The position numbers and the translations under genes are program-made. A stretch of DNA of 31,114 nt, taken from NCBI GenBank assembly GCA_934219025.1, contig CAKQDG010000015.1, positions 1 through 31,114 on the forward strand, given 5' to 3'. This DNA comes from an uncultured Prevotella sp. Lineage in GTDB: Bacteria > Bacteroidota > Bacteroidia > Bacteroidales > Bacteroidaceae. The notes under the pieces were generated by a model that worked only from the letters and a program-made list of their open reading frames with translations, searched no databases and was not told the DNA's origin. Numbering within the stretch: the first letter of the stretch is position 1; every line of letters starts with the position of its first letter. Positions 13,891 to 23,485 of this stretch are shown here, in pieces.

Positions 13891-15387
13891 TTAAAGGGTT
13901 ACGCCATTCTTGAAAATTGAAATCTCTCGATATCCGTTTTCTTCATTGCGCGTTTTCTCTCCGCTTGCCACAGCTATAACTTTGTCGATAAACTTGTCTA
14001 CCAAGGCTGGCATCTCCGTACCCTCAACAAGTTCGCCGGCGTTAAAGTCTATCCAGTTGTGCTTATTCTTGTAGAGAGTGCTGTTAGTTGAAATCTTCAT
14101 CGTTGGAATGAATGTTCCGAATGGAGTGCCGCGTCCTGTTGTAAACAGTACAATCTGGCAGCCGGCTGCTGCCAAGGCTGTGGATGCAACCAAGTCGTTG
14201 CCTGGAGCAGAAAGCAAGTTCAAGCCTTTTACTTTAAGTCTGTCTCCATAGCCCAACACTCCGCTCACCGGGGCACGGCCGCACTTCTGGGTGCATCCAA
14301 GGGCTTTGTCTTCAAGTGTTGAAATTCCTCCTGCCTTGTTGCCTGGAGACGGGTTCTCGCCGACTGGTTCCCCGTGGCTAAGGAAATATTCCTTGAAATC
14401 GTTTATCAGTTCCACTGTTTCGTTGAACAGTTCTGGAGTTTTGCAACGGTTCATAAGTATTGTTTCGGCACCAAACATTTCCGGCACTTCGGTAAGTATT
14501 GACGTACCGCCCTGAGCAACGACAAAGTCTGAGAATTCGCCCACGAGCGGATTGCCGGTAATTCCGCTGAATCCATCGCTGCCACCGCATTTCAAGCCTA
14601 TGCGCAGCTCGCTCAACGGACAGTCTGTACGCTTGTCCTCTTTTGCCTTGGCATACAGCTCGCGAAGAATTTTCATACCTTCTTCCGCTTCGTCGCCTTC
14701 AACTTTCTGAACCACCATAAACTTGATACGCTCCTTGTCGTAATCGCCCAATAGCTCCTCAAACTTGTCAGGCTGGTTGTTTTCGCATCCAAGGCCCACG
14801 ACGAGTACGCCGCCTGCATTAGGGTGAAGAACGATGTCGCGCAGCACTTTACGCGTGTTCTCATGATCTTCACTCAGCTGAGAACAGCCGAAATTATGGT
14901 GCCAGGCATGAACAGCATCAATACCTTCAAGTTTTGTTTCCTTTTCAAGCATGCCGGCAAGTCTTTCGGCAATTCCGTTCACACAGCCCACTGTAGGCAC
15001 CACCCATATTTCATTTCTAACTCCAACTTCACCGTTCTTTCGCACATAGCCCTTAAAGGTTCGGTTGTCCTTTTTAATGTTAAGTGTTTCGCTTACAGGG
15101 TGATATTCGTATGTGAGAGTTCCTGAAAGATTTGTTTTCAGATTGTTTTCATTAACCCATTGACCTGCTTTGAGAGTCTCTTTCGCATGACCGATAGGGT
15201 AGCCGTATTTTATTATGTTCTCGCCCTCGGCAGCATCTTTGATTAATACTTTGTGGCCTGCTGGTGTGTCCTGCAGAACCTCGATTTCCTTTCCGTCCAC
15301 GCTTATTGTCTCGCCCTTCTTGAATGGTCGAAGGCAAACGACAACAGAGTCGGCTGGATTGATTTTGATAAATGATGATAAATTCAT
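13891..15387 (-). CDS. uxaA: Altronate dehydratase
   Basis: 498 residues, ATG at 15387. UxaA removes water from D-altronate to give 2-keto-3-deoxygluconate (KDG). An N-terminal SAF domain (about 1-90) precedes the large altronate/galactarate dehydratase domain. That domain shows the conserved cysteine motifs FGCSQL, GLGCENNQP, LKCGGSDGFSGITGNP and GCTQKCGRAPV, which carry the metal/iron site. It follows the lacI-type gene by 47 bases on the same strand with no promoter between, so the two form an operon. KdgK and Eda, encoded divergently next door, take the product onward. The uxaB and uxaC genes that feed it are not in the window. Confidence 0.95.
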   Translation of the reverse strand: MNLSSFIKINPADSVVVCLRPFKKGETISVDGKEIEVLQDTPAGHKVLIKDAAEGENIIKYGYPIGHAKETLKAGQWVNENNLKTNLSGTLTYEYHPVSETLNIKKDNRTFKGYVRKNGEVGVRNEIWVVPTVGCVNGIAERLAGMLEKETKLEGIDAVHAWHHNFGCSQLSEDHENTRKVLRDIVLHPNAGGVLVVGLGCENNQPDKFEELLGDYDKERIKFMVVQKVEGDEAEEGMKILRELYAKAKEDKRTDCPLSELRIGLKCGGSDGFSGITGNPLVGEFSDFVVAQGGTSILTEVPEMFGAETILMNRCKTPELFNETVELINDFKEYFLSHGEPVGENPSPGNKAGGISTLEDKALGCTQKCGRAPVSGVLGYGDRLKVKGLNLLSAPGNDLVASTALAAAGCQIVLFTTGRGTPFGTFIPTMKISTNSTLYKNKHNWIDFNAGELVEGTEMPALVDKFIDKVIAVASGEKTRNEENGYREISIFKNGVTL

Positions 15388-15434
15388 ATTGTTATTGATT
15401 AATTTTTTTTCGTTTTTCTAAATGCTGATACATC

Positions 15435-16499
15435 TTATAATTGTGTTCTTCTGTAAAAATCCACGTTTTCTTTTGAAAGAAGCTCAATTGGCATATAATT
15501 TACAGGGTCAACCTTTTTGTGTAGCACAATGGCCTTGAACAGAGAATCTATACAATTATAGCCTTGCATATATGCATGTTGGGCTATAAGGAAAGACACA
15601 GATCCCAGCCTGAGGCACTGGGCATTTTTTCCAACCATATCATATCCCATAATCTGTATGTTGCGCCGATTTGTCTTTAGCAGAAATTCACCCACGATAT
15701 AGGCTTTCGAACCAAGCGTAATGCAATTGTGCACGTCGGGGTGGGCGAGGAAAAAAGATTCGAGTTTTTTGTCAAATCCGTCCTTGTGCTCTTCTGCCGG
15801 AATGTCGAGTTCGGCAATCTTTATCTTCGGAAAATGCTCGCTCATATAATGCCTGAAACCCTGTTCGCGGTTTTCCTGCTGTCTACTTGCCACCTTGCCG
15901 TTTTTCATCTGTTTTAAAAGCATTATTTCCTTGTCGTTGCCGGCTATCAGCATAAGTATCTTTGCCGCAAAGACTCCGCTACAGAATGAATCCTGTCCGA
16001 AAAAAGACAGGGGATTGAGGTCAGGAATATAGGAATCCAACAATATGAACGGAATGTTCCTCTCGTGCATTTCGTCACAAAACTTCTTTGTTGCAGTCAT
16101 CTCGCTCGGCACCACAACAATGCCGCTTGGCTGCTTTTCAAGGCAGTCTCGTGCCACTTGCGAGAACGACTTCGTGTCATAACGCTTATAATAGAGGATT
16201 TCAACATTAATATGAAAATCTCGTCTTGTCTCGCAAGCCTTGGCAGTACCTTCTTCTATCTCCTCCCAATACGTTTCGGAGTCATGTTGCGGAATGATAC
16301 AGTAAAAGGTATAGGATTTGTTGTATGCAAGAGCGCTTGCATACATATTAGGTTGATAGTTTATTTCCTTGAGTACTTTCTCAACCTTTTCGCGTGCCTC
16401 TTTTGACACGTTAGGCCGATTGTGGAGCACACGATCAACCGTACCTACCGAAACCCCCGATTTCTCGGCAATATCCTTGATTCTAACTTTGTCTGCCAT
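15435..16499 (-). CDS. LacI-family transcriptional regulator of hexuronate genes
   Basis: 354 residues. The N-terminal LacI helix-turn-helix (IKDIAEKSGVSVGTVDRVLHNR, residues about 5-27) and hinge (NYQPN) are followed by a periplasmic-binding-protein-like ligand domain (about 65-340). It lies upstream of uxaA on the same strand and diverges from kdgK-eda, so it probably controls both arms. The natural inducer would be KDG or a hexuronate, by analogy with KdgR-type regulators; that is inference. A palindromic AACGCGGTT (16541-16549) lies at its own predicted transcription start, suggesting autoregulation. Confidence 0.88.
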   Translation of the reverse strand: MADKVRIKDIAEKSGVSVGTVDRVLHNRPNVSKEAREKVEKVLKEINYQPNMYASALAYNKSYTFYCIIPQHDSETYWEEIEEGTAKACETRRDFHINVEILYYKRYDTKSFSQVARDCLEKQPSGIVVVPSEMTATKKFCDEMHERNIPFILLDSYIPDLNPLSFFGQDSFCSGVFAAKILMLIAGNDKEIMLLKQMKNGKVASRQQENREQGFRHYMSEHFPKIKIAELDIPAEEHKDGFDKKLESFFLAHPDVHNCITLGSKAYIVGEFLLKTNRRNIQIMGYDMVGKNAQCLRLGSVSFLIAQHAYMQGYNCIDSLFKAIVLHKKVDPVNYMPIELLSKENVDFYRRTQL

Positions 16500-16540
16500 A
16501 AATTGTATTTATGCTCAATTCTTGATTTATCTTAAATATT

Positions 16541-16549
16541 AACGCGGTT
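16541..16549. promoter_or_regulatory. Candidate operator for the LacI-type regulator
   Basis: AACGCGGTT is palindromic with an odd centre. It lies 3 bases downstream of the regulator's -7 element on the minus strand. It is short and seen once, so it is only a candidate. Confidence 0.3.
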
Positions 16550-16552
16550 TTG

Positions 16553-16560
16553 CAAAAATA
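16553..16560 (-). promoter_or_regulatory. Promoter -7 element of the lacI-type gene
   Basis: The minus strand reads TATTTTTG, matching TAnnTTTG. The -33 region has only a weak ATTTC. Confidence 0.45.
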
Positions 16561-16630
16561 GTAATAATTTATGGAAATGCTATATTATTGACATCATTTT
16601 TTATTTAAAATGCTTTTTTTTTTGATTTTA

Positions 16631-16662
16631 TTTGTGTGGTTTGACAGAAAACACTAATTTTG
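16631..16662 (+). promoter_or_regulatory. Promoter of kdgK
   Basis: TTTG (16631-16634), 20 bases, TAATTTTG (16655-16662). The predicted start near 16668 gives a leader of about 50 bases. Confidence 0.65.
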
Positions 16663-16716
16663 TGTGCTGTAACAAAGAAAAATATTATCTTAAACAATTA
16701 ATTTATATAAAACAAA

Positions 16717-17742
16717 ATGGCTAAAGTAGTAACATTAGGCGAAATTATGCTTCGCCTTTCTTCTCCTGGTCAGAAGAGATTTATTCAGAGTGATTCATTT
16801 GATGTAGTTTACGGTGGCGGCGAGGCAAACGTGGCTGTCAGCGCAGCAAACTATGGTCATGAAGCATACTTTGTAACAAAGGTGCCTACACACGAAATCG
16901 GTCAGTGTGCAGTTAATGCACTTCGCCGTTATGGTGTTCACACAGATTTCATTGCCCGTGGCGGTAACCGCTTGGGTATCTATTTCCTTGAGACAGGTGC
17001 TTCTATGCGTCCGTCAAAGGTTGTATACGACCGTGCAGGAAGCTCTATCGCAGAGGCTGATCCTTCTGATTTCGATTTCGATGCAATAATGGAAGGCGCA
17101 CAGTGGTTCCACTGGAGCGGAATTACACCGGCTATCAGCGACAAGGCTGCAGAGCTGACAAAACTTGCTTGCGAAGCTGCTAAGCGTCATGGCGTTACTG
17201 TAAGCTGCGATCTTAACTTCCGCAAGAAGCTCTGGACTTCAGAGAAGGCACAGAGCATCATGAAGCCTTTGATGAAATATGTTGATGTTTGCATTGGCAA
17301 CGAGGAAGATGCACAGCTCTGTCTCGGCTTCAAGCCAGATGCAGACGTAGAGGGCGGTAAGACTGACGCTGAGGGATACTATGGAATCTTCCAGGGAATG
17401 ATGAAGGAGTTCGGCTTCAAGTATGTTGTTTCTACACTCCGTGAGTCATATTCTGCAACTCACAACGGCTGGAAGGCTCTTATCTACAACGGCAAAGATT
17501 TCTATCAGAGCAAGCACTATGACATTATGCCTATCATCGACCGTGTAGGTGGCGGCGACAGCTTTGCTGGTGGTCTTATCCACGGTCTGCTCACATGGCC
17601 TGAGGATCAGGGCAAGGCTCTTGAATTTGCAGTTGCAGCATCAGCTTTGAAGCACACTATCCCTGGCGACTTCAATTTGATGAGCAAAGAGGAAGTTGAG
17701 AACTTGGCTGGTGGTGATGCTTCTGGCCGTGTTCAGCGCTAA
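16717..17742 (+). CDS. kdgK: 2-keto-3-deoxygluconate kinase
   Basis: 341 residues of the PfkB/ribokinase family. Two signatures are visible: the N-terminal VYGGGEANVAVSAANYG and the C-terminal DRVGGGDSFAGGLIHGL, in which the GGGD aspartate is the catalytic base. The enzyme phosphorylates KDG to KDPG with ATP in the cytosol. KDG specificity is inferred from the neighbours: uxaA makes KDG and eda, 75 bases downstream, cleaves KDPG. Codon use here and in eda is more biased than in neighbouring genes, which suggests high expression. A hairpin terminator separates kdgK from eda. Confidence 0.93.
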   Translation: MAKVVTLGEIMLRLSSPGQKRFIQSDSFDVVYGGGEANVAVSAANYGHEAYFVTKVPTHEIGQCAVNALRRYGVHTDFIARGGNRLGIYFLETGASMRPSKVVYDRAGSSIAEADPSDFDFDAIMEGAQWFHWSGITPAISDKAAELTKLACEAAKRHGVTVSCDLNFRKKLWTSEKAQSIMKPLMKYVDVCIGNEEDAQLCLGFKPDADVEGGKTDAEGYYGIFQGMMKEFGFKYVVSTLRESYSATHNGWKALIYNGKDFYQSKHYDIMPIIDRVGGGDSFAGGLIHGLLTWPEDQGKALEFAVAASALKHTIPGDFNLMSKEEVENLAGGDASGRVQR

Positions 17743-17755
17743 TCTTTAAAATATT

Positions 17756-17791
17756 GTCAGATAGGGAAAATATATTCTTTCCCTGTCTGAC
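17756..17791 (+). terminator. Intercistronic hairpin terminator between kdgK and eda
   Basis: Left arm 17756-17769 (GTCAGATAGGGAAA) and right arm 17778-17791 pair along 14 bp with a single T-G wobble, followed by TTTTATAAT. No consensus promoter lies between it and eda, so it is probably a partial terminator or RNA-processing site. Confidence 0.7.
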
Positions 17792-17817
17792 TTTTATAAT
17801 ATTAATAACAAAATAAA

Positions 17818-18486
17818 ATGGCAAAATTTGATAAAATAGCTGTTCTGAACAAAATCGGTCAGACAGGTATGGTGCCTGTATTCTATAACAAGGATGCAGA
17901 GGTTGCAAAACAGGTTGTAAAGGCTTGTTATGAAGGTGGTGTTCGTGCTTTCGAGTTTACTAACAGAGGTGATTTCGCTCATGAGGTATTCGAGGAAGTT
18001 GTGAAATTTGCTGCTGTTGAGTGTCCGGAGATGGCTCTTGGCGTAGGTTCTGTTGTTGACCCGGCTACTGCTGCTCTTTATATTCAGCTTGGTGCATGCT
18101 TCGTCGTTGGTCCGTTGTTCAACCCTGAAGTTGCAAAAATCTGCAACCGCCGATTAGTTCCTTATACACCTGGATGCGGAAGCGTATCTGAAGTTGGTGC
18201 TGCTCAGGAAGTAGGATGCGATTTGTGCAAGATTTTCCCTGGCGATGTTCTCGGTCCTAAGTTGGTTAAGGGACTCACCGCTCCAATGCCATGGTCTAAA
18301 CTGATGGTTACCGGTGGCGTTTCTCCAGATGAGGAGAACCTTACTTCTTGGATAAAGGCCGGCGTTTACTGTGTGGGCATGGGTTCTAAACTCTTCCCTA
18401 AAGACGTGGTTGCAGCTAAGGATTGGAAGAAGATTTCTGATAAATGTGCAGAAGCATTGGGATATATTGCTAAGGCTCGTGCATAA
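17818..18486 (+). CDS. eda: KDPG aldolase (2-dehydro-3-deoxyphosphogluconate aldolase)
   Basis: 222 residues, a single TIM barrel. The Schiff-base lysine lies in CKIFPGD (K138) and the catalytic glutamate in FEFTNRG (E46). The phosphate-binding GGVSPD loop is near the C-terminus. It splits KDPG into pyruvate and glyceraldehyde-3-phosphate, the last step of the pathway encoded by the divergent cluster. The TNRG and [10 protein letters not shown] versions of the usual motifs are typical of a Bacteroidetes subgroup, in my recollection. A hairpin terminator starts 14 bases after the stop, inside the next gene. Confidence 0.93.
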   Translation: MAKFDKIAVLNKIGQTGMVPVFYNKDAEVAKQVVKACYEGGVRAFEFTNRGDFAHEVFEEVVKFAAVECPEMALGVGSVVDPATAALYIQLGACFVVGPLFNPEVAKICNRRLVPYTPGCGSVSEVGAAQEVGCDLCKIFPGDVLGPKLVKGLTAPMPWSKLMVTGGVSPDEENLTSWIKAGVYCVGMGSKLFPKDVVAAKDWKKISDKCAEALGYIAKARA

Positions 18487-21400
18487 CATAAAGTTCTCTA
18501 AAGGCTCCATTTGCATACTCTGCTTATGGAGTCTTTTTGTTTGTTTAGCTTGTAATGACTCTCACAACGAAGGTGTAAACAGGCTAAACGAAATTTCTTA
18601 TGCCTATCATTACAGAAATCTCGACAGCACCGAGCTTTATGCAAGAAAGGCACTTAGCCTTTCATCTGACTACCAGTCGGGAAAGGCTGAAGCACTAAAC
18701 AACCTTGCATTTGTCAATATTGCAAGGATGAACTACAAACTGGCTACAAAACAACTTGACAGCATTTCGCAGATAACCGACAATCAGCTTGAACTCCTGA
18801 TTGCAGACGTACAGCATATGCGTCTTTGCCAGCGACAGGCGCAAAACAAAAACTTCTATGAATATAAGGAGTGTGCAAAGAAAAGACTTAGAAGAATACA
18901 TGAAGAGGAAGACAACCTTCCCACACACCTTCAAAAACGCCTGACATATGCAAAAACAGAATATTCGTTCGTGTCATCAACATATTTTTATTATGTAGGA
19001 CTTATTCCTCAGTCAAGAAGCGCAATAAGGGAAATAAAAAATGACGGCTTGATGCAAAAGGATACAGCTCAATACTTGAATTGGCTCTATCAGATTGGCA
19101 GCGGAGAAATGCTACAAACAAAAAAACACGAGACAACACTTCAGAAAGAATATGAAATGCTGTTGGAATGTTACCTTCTGGCTAAACAACACGGATACGC
19201 ATATTGGGAGGCTAATTCATTGCAGGCTCTTAGTGAGCATCTGTTTGACAAGGGAAACAGAAATTTCATTTCAGAAAGAAACAGAGAAACCATGCTGCTT
19301 GTCAATTTCGACAATATGCCCGACTCTCTGCTTGCCGGATATCTTGCACAGAAATCATATGAAATATTCAGCAGCTATGGCGATATTTACCAAATGGCCG
19401 GAAGCATCAGAACATTGGCAAAGTGTTATTGGGAAATCGGAGACTCTCATTCCGCAATATTTTGGCTTAACCGCTCGCTCAACATAGGCAATGGAAAAAT
19501 TATGCAGGCTCCCGATCTTGTGGCAAGCATCAGAGAGCAGATGAGCATCGTATATTCTTCGCTCAACGACAAGCACAATAGCGACATAAATCGCAACATA
19601 TATCTTGACATGCAGGAAAAGACGCGACAGGACATGGAACTTGATGCACGGGCTTCGCAACTGAGCAAAACTGCCGATATGCTAAATGCAATGATTTCGT
19701 GCATCATAATATTGATAGTGCTTCTGTCTTTCTTAATCTTCAAGTTACTTAAAAACAACAAAAGAAATGTTCTCAACGAGTCTTCAGTTAAAGAATCGTT
19801 GAAAGTCTTTTCTGCCAACAACTCCTTGGAATTAAAGATGTTGGAGAGCAAGGTTGAAGAAATGAACGAAAAACTCGCAATAATTCTTTTTGATACGGAT
19901 AGAAACGAGGCAAGGAATATTGAAAACAGGGCAAAGGTCTTTCTTGTTGAAAGTATCAAGCCCCTTATCGAAAGAATTAGAGTTGAAATAGACAGGTTGA
20001 AATCTAAGAAAGAAGGTCCGCAGACCGTTAAATCTCGATATGAGTATATAATGGAACTTACTGAAAAGATAGATGAATACAATGACATTCTTACACAATG
20101 GATTCAACTGCGACAGGGCGAAATAGGAATGCATGTGGAGAGTTTTCCGCTTGCCGACATCTTTAACACTCTGAGCCACAGCAAGACCATTTTCTCTATG
20201 CAAGGAATAAAACTCAGTATAATTCCCACAGAATATACCGTAAAAGCAGATAAGATTCTCACTCTGTTTATGATAAACACTATTGCCGACAATGCAAAGA
20301 AATTTACGCCCAAAGGGGGAGAAGTGAAAATTTATGCCACAGAGAAAGATGATTATATTGAGATTTCTGTTGCCGACACAGGAAAAGGAATACAGGAGGA
20401 TGAAATTCAAAGCATATTTAACCGGGACATAAAAAACGGGCATGGTTTCGGCTTGCTAAACTGTAGGGGAATTCTCAACAGATACAAAAAATACAGTAAG
20501 ATTTTTGCCCCGTGTAATCTGTCTGTCGAAACAAAAGAAGGTAAAGGGAGCCGATTCTTCTTCTCTCTTCCAAAGGGTGTCTCGCGTTTAATATTGCTAA
20601 TGGCTATATTCACGACAACAAATTCTTTTGCCCAAACAAGCGAAAGATACACTGGCGAAACTGTTCTTTTGAATATGGCTTCTGCATATGCAGACTCTGC
20701 CTATGAGTCTAATATAAACGCAAAATACGAGCAGACTCTGTGTTATGCTGACTCTGTAAGACTCTATCTAAACAGGATTTATCTCAGGAAATGTCCTAAC
20801 GGAAAAGAACTTATGGTGGCATGCAGAAATAATGAAGACTTGGCAGCCGAATTACAATGGTTGCACAAGGGCTTGAAAACAGATTATTACATTATCCTGA
20901 GCATAAGGAATGAGTGTGCCGTGGCTGCACTGGCCCTTCACAAATGGAATTTGTACAACTACAATAATGATGTCTATACAAGACTCTTCAAAGAGGTCTC
21001 TGCCGACAGCACATTGGGGGACTATTGCCGTATTATGCAGAAATCTGAAACCAACAAAAATATAGCCATAACTTTTCTTATTATTCTCTTATGTTTCTTG
21101 TTGTCCGTATGTTACATAATTTTCTACCGCAGAACAATAAGATTGCACAGTATTGACGACATATTTTCTATTATATCGAGACTTCTTGAAGACAATTCTG
21201 ACATTGACGATAAGATAAAAAGAATTTCAGAACTCGAGAAAAGTCCTTATTATAAGGAAACAGAACAAGTTATTAATGGTGTCATTCTTGTACTTAATGA
21301 AGCAAAGGGGAATATAAAACGAGTAAACGACAAAATCACTTCCATCGACGAGGAAATGAAAAAGAAGTCGTTTGAAAGGGATCGCCTTTATGTTAGCAAC

Positions 21401-21973
21401 AATGTTCTTGAGAATTGCCTTAGCACCATCAAGCATGAGACAATGTATTATCCCTCGCGCATTAATAAATATGCAATGGATGTTAGCTCAAATACTTTGA
21501 ACAACGAAAAACTGGATACACTTCAGGAAATGGTGGAATACTATAAAGAACTGTATTTTACTTTATGCCAACAATTACATAAGCAGACTGACAGTATCTT
21601 TATTAGATGCCAAGCAACAGATATCTCAGACATTACAGGCATACAAGGACTAAAAATATATGGAGAAAGATTCGCTGTTTTAATGCTGTTTGACATTCTG
21701 AAGAAACAGAACGGCAATGTACCGCCCCAATGCAGTGTGAGTTCAGAAAACAGTAAACAAGTTACAATATCTATAGATATGGAGAACTTTAATTATATGC
21801 CTTCCGAAGTAAATGAACTCTTTGTACCGAAAAAGGCAAATCTACCCTTCTTGATTTGTAGGCAAATTGTACGCGAAATAGAAAATGCCACAAATATATG
21901 TGGCTGTGGAATAAGGGCTGAGAGCAGAGACTCTTGTCTGATACTGTTTCTAACTCTTCCTAATGCAAAATAA
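18479..21973 (+). CDS. Large sensor histidine kinase with two half-kinases (DUF5112/DUF5113 type)
   Basis: I choose the GTG at 18479, overlapping the eda stop by 8 bases, giving 1164 residues; the frame is open further upstream but inside eda. A signal or lipoprotein segment (about 4-25, VCLAC) leads into a periplasmic TPR-like sensor and membrane helix 1 (about 405-427). The first cytosolic kinase half follows, with complete ATPase boxes: N600/N605, D633-x-G635-x-G637, and G654-x-G656-x-G658. No histidine is visible at its dimerisation helix. A second signal-like helix (704-718, ending NSFAQ), a periplasmic part and membrane helix 3 (862-886) then lead to a coiled coil and an H box ([13 protein letters not shown]986). 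The final ATPase-like domain lacks the nucleotide boxes. It partners with the response regulator 32 bases downstream. Confidence 0.85.
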   Translation: MHNIKFSKGSICILCLWSLFVCLACNDSHNEGVNRLNEISYAYHYRNLDSTELYARKALSLSSDYQSGKAEALNNLAFVNIARMNYKLATKQLDSISQITDNQLELLIADVQHMRLCQRQAQNKNFYEYKECAKKRLRRIHEEEDNLPTHLQKRLTYAKTEYSFVSSTYFYYVGLIPQSRSAIREIKNDGLMQKDTAQYLNWLYQIGSGEMLQTKKHETTLQKEYEMLLECYLLAKQHGYAYWEANSLQALSEHLFDKGNRNFISERNRETMLLVNFDNMPDSLLAGYLAQKSYEIFSSYGDIYQMAGSIRTLAKCYWEIGDSHSAIFWLNRSLNIGNGKIMQAPDLVASIREQMSIVYSSLNDKHNSDINRNIYLDMQEKTRQDMELDARASQLSKTADMLNAMISCIIILIVLLSFLIFKLLKNNKRNVLNESSVKESLKVFSANNSLELKMLESKVEEMNEKLAIILFDTDRNEARNIENRAKVFLVESIKPLIERIRVEIDRLKSKKEGPQTVKSRYEYIMELTEKIDEYNDILTQWIQLRQGEIGMHVESFPLADIFNTLSHSKTIFSMQGIKLSIIPTEYTVKADKILTLFMINTIADNAKKFTPKGGEVKIYATEKDDYIEISVADTGKGIQEDEIQSIFNRDIKNGHGFGLLNCRGILNRYKKYSKIFAPCNLSVETKEGKGSRFFFSLPKGVSRLILLMAIFTTTNSFAQTSERYTGETVLLNMASAYADSAYESNINAKYEQTLCYADSVRLYLNRIYLRKCPNGKELMVACRNNEDLAAELQWLHKGLKTDYYIILSIRNECAVAALALHKWNLYNYNNDVYTRLFKEVSADSTLGDYCRIMQKSETNKNIAITFLIILLCFLLSVCYIIFYRRTIRLHSIDDIFSIISRLLEDNSDIDDKIKRISELEKSPYYKETEQVINGVILVLNEAKGNIKRVNDKITSIDEEMKKKSFERDRLYVSNNVLENCLSTIKHETMYYPSRINKYAMDVSSNTLNNEKLDTLQEMVEYYKELYFTLCQQLHKQTDSIFIRCQATDISDITGIQGLKIYGERFAVLMLFDILKKQNGNVPPQCSVSSENSKQVTISIDMENFNYMPSEVNELFVPKKANLPFLICRQIVREIENATNICGCGIRAESRDSCLILFLTLPNAK
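18500..18540 (+). terminator. Intrinsic terminator of eda, inside the sensor kinase reading frame
   Basis: Stem of up to 11 bp, 18500-18510 with 18526-18536 (one G-T pair), 15-base loop, running into TTTTTGTTTGTTT. It lies in codons 8-20 of the kinase gene. Confidence 0.7.
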
Positions 21974-22005
21974 TAATATAGAAAACGAATCTCAAGAATA
22001 TAAAT

Positions 22006-22731
22006 ATGGATACTTTTAAAGTGATAATCGTAGAAGATGTTCCTCTGGAACTAAAAGGGACAGAAGGCATTGTAAAGTCTGACATTCCTGAAGCTGAAAT
22101 AATAGGCACTGCAGATTGTGAAGCAGCTTATTGGCATTTGATGAAAGATAATCTACCCGATCTTGTTTTGCTCGACTTGGGACTGGGTGGCTCAACCACG
22201 GTGGGCGTTGAACTTTGCCGTGAAACAAAGGCAAAATATCCAAACATAAAGGTTCTGATATTTACAGGCGAAACGCTTAACGAAAAGTTGTGGGTTGATG
22301 TTCTGGATGCCGGATGTAACGGTATTATTCTTAAAACTGGCGAAATGCTTACACGAGCCGACGTTGTAAGTGTAATGTCCGGGAAGAAGAATGTGTTCAA
22401 CCAACCTATTCTTGACAAAATCCTTGAGCACTTTAAACACGACATAAAATCGGACATCAAACGTCAGGAAGCTCTTATAAACTACGAAATAGATGAATAC
22501 GACGAGCGTTTCTTGAGACACCTCGCTTTGGGATACACAAAAGAGCAGATAACAAATCTAAGAGGTATTCCTTTTGGTGTGAAAAGTCTTGAGAAAAGAC
22601 AGAACGAACTTGTTCAGAAATTATTTCCGGCAGGGGGTGGGAAATCTGGTATAAATGCCACACGACTTGTTGTACGCGCACTCGAACTTCGAATCCTTGA
22701 CTTAGATAATTTGCATCCAGATGATGAATAA
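22006..22731 (+). CDS. Response regulator with LuxR-like output domain
   Basis: 241 residues. The receiver domain (1-125) has the acidic pair E10-D11, the phospho-acceptor D57 (LVLLDLG), the switch threonine in LIFTGE and the lysine in IILKTGE. A linker is followed by a helical output domain (about 165-235) with HLALGYTKEQITNLRGIPFGVKSLEKR and a final RALELRIL helix. This has the spacing of a LuxR/GerE-type helix-turn-helix but diverges in sequence. It is encoded directly after the large kinase, its likely partner. Target genes are unknown. Confidence 0.88.
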   Translation: MDTFKVIIVEDVPLELKGTEGIVKSDIPEAEIIGTADCEAAYWHLMKDNLPDLVLLDLGLGGSTTVGVELCRETKAKYPNIKVLIFTGETLNEKLWVDVLDAGCNGIILKTGEMLTRADVVSVMSGKKNVFNQPILDKILEHFKHDIKSDIKRQEALINYEIDEYDERFLRHLALGYTKEQITNLRGIPFGVKSLEKRQNELVQKLFPAGGGKSGINATRLVVRALELRILDLDNLHPDDE

Positions 22732-23344
22732 AGCGAAAATAGAGAAAATTATCCCTTATGCTGCTATATCACTGATTGTAATAGAAGTTTTGCTTATAAT
22801 TGGCTCATGGATAGTGAGCAGTCTGTTCCCAGCATCGGCGTCACGGTCAATCCTGAGTAGCGAAGGGATAAGATGGCTACTTGGAAAGTGTACGGAAAAT
22901 TTCTGTACACCATTGCTTGTGTGGATAATAATGCTTGCAATGTCCATAGGAATAGTATTGCGTTGTGGTATATTTGCCAATCTTTCATCAGTTGAAAAAA
23001 AAGAAAGCAAACCTTTCCGTACACGTATAGCGCTAATGCTAATTTTTGCAGAAGTCATTGTGATGACTATAATTATGATTTTGCTTGCAGCCATTCCTCA
23101 TGCCATCCTGCTCAATGTAGAAGGAAACCTGTATCCAAGTAGTTTCAGCAAATTCATTATTCCACTTGTAGCTTTAATCATATGCATCTGTGCTACAACA
23201 TATGGTGTTACTACCTCATGTTTCCATTCTGTAAAACAATGGTTTGATGCTCTTTGCTATGGGATTAGCAAAAGTTCAATAATATTAGTCTTTTATTTTA
23301 TAATTACGCAGATCTATTATACAATCAGATTTATTTGTTTATGA
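22721..23344 (+). CDS. Small AbgT-like membrane protein, 207 aa
   Basis: Overlaps the response-regulator gene by 11 bases (start at ATGATG; the second ATG is equally possible), so it is translationally coupled. It has about five hydrophobic segments. Residues about 45-80 (SSEGIRWLLGKCTENFC, then PLLVWIIMLAMSIGI) resemble the N-terminal part of AbgT-family p-aminobenzoyl-glutamate transporters, which are around 500 residues long. It is either a truncated relative or a distinct short family. Its place after a kinase-regulator pair suggests a role in sensing or output, but that is inference. Confidence 0.7.
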   Translation: MMNKAKIEKIIPYAAISLIVIEVLLIIGSWIVSSLFPASASRSILSSEGIRWLLGKCTENFCTPLLVWIIMLAMSIGIVLRCGIFANLSSVEKKESKPFRTRIALMLIFAEVIVMTIIMILLAAIPHAILLNVEGNLYPSSFSKFIIPLVALIICICATTYGVTTSCFHSVKQWFDALCYGISKSSIILVFYFIITQIYYTIRFICL

Positions 23345-23418
23345 AAAGAAGCTTTAAAACAGGATGTGTTTCGATTTAAAAGATTAAACCCTGTATTAAT
23401 CAATAATACTTAATAAAA

Positions 23419-23450
23419 TTTGTCTGTTCTTGTTTATATTGTTATCTTTG
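23419..23450 (+). promoter_or_regulatory. Promoter of hisHAF
   Basis: TTTG (23419-23422), 20 bases, TATCTTTG (23443-23450), a full consensus match. The short leader of about 30 bases contains no histidine-rich leader peptide, so classical attenuation is not seen. Confidence 0.75.
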
Positions 23451-23485
23451 CACGTAGATTTGAACGACAAGACGAAAAATAAATC

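Noticed and set aside
18371..18479. Upstream ATG for the sensor kinase (36 extra residues)
   Set aside because: The extra residues lie entirely in the eda coding region in another frame and would push a hydrophobic signal segment away from the N-terminus.
19447..20443. Minus-strand ORFs of about 200 codons within the kinase gene
   Set aside because: Antisense shadows of the kinase with low-complexity Ser/Leu composition.
23345..23418. Terminator or histidine leader peptide before hisH
   Set aside because: Only a 5-bp ACAGG/CCTGT stem and no run of histidine codons; too weak to call.
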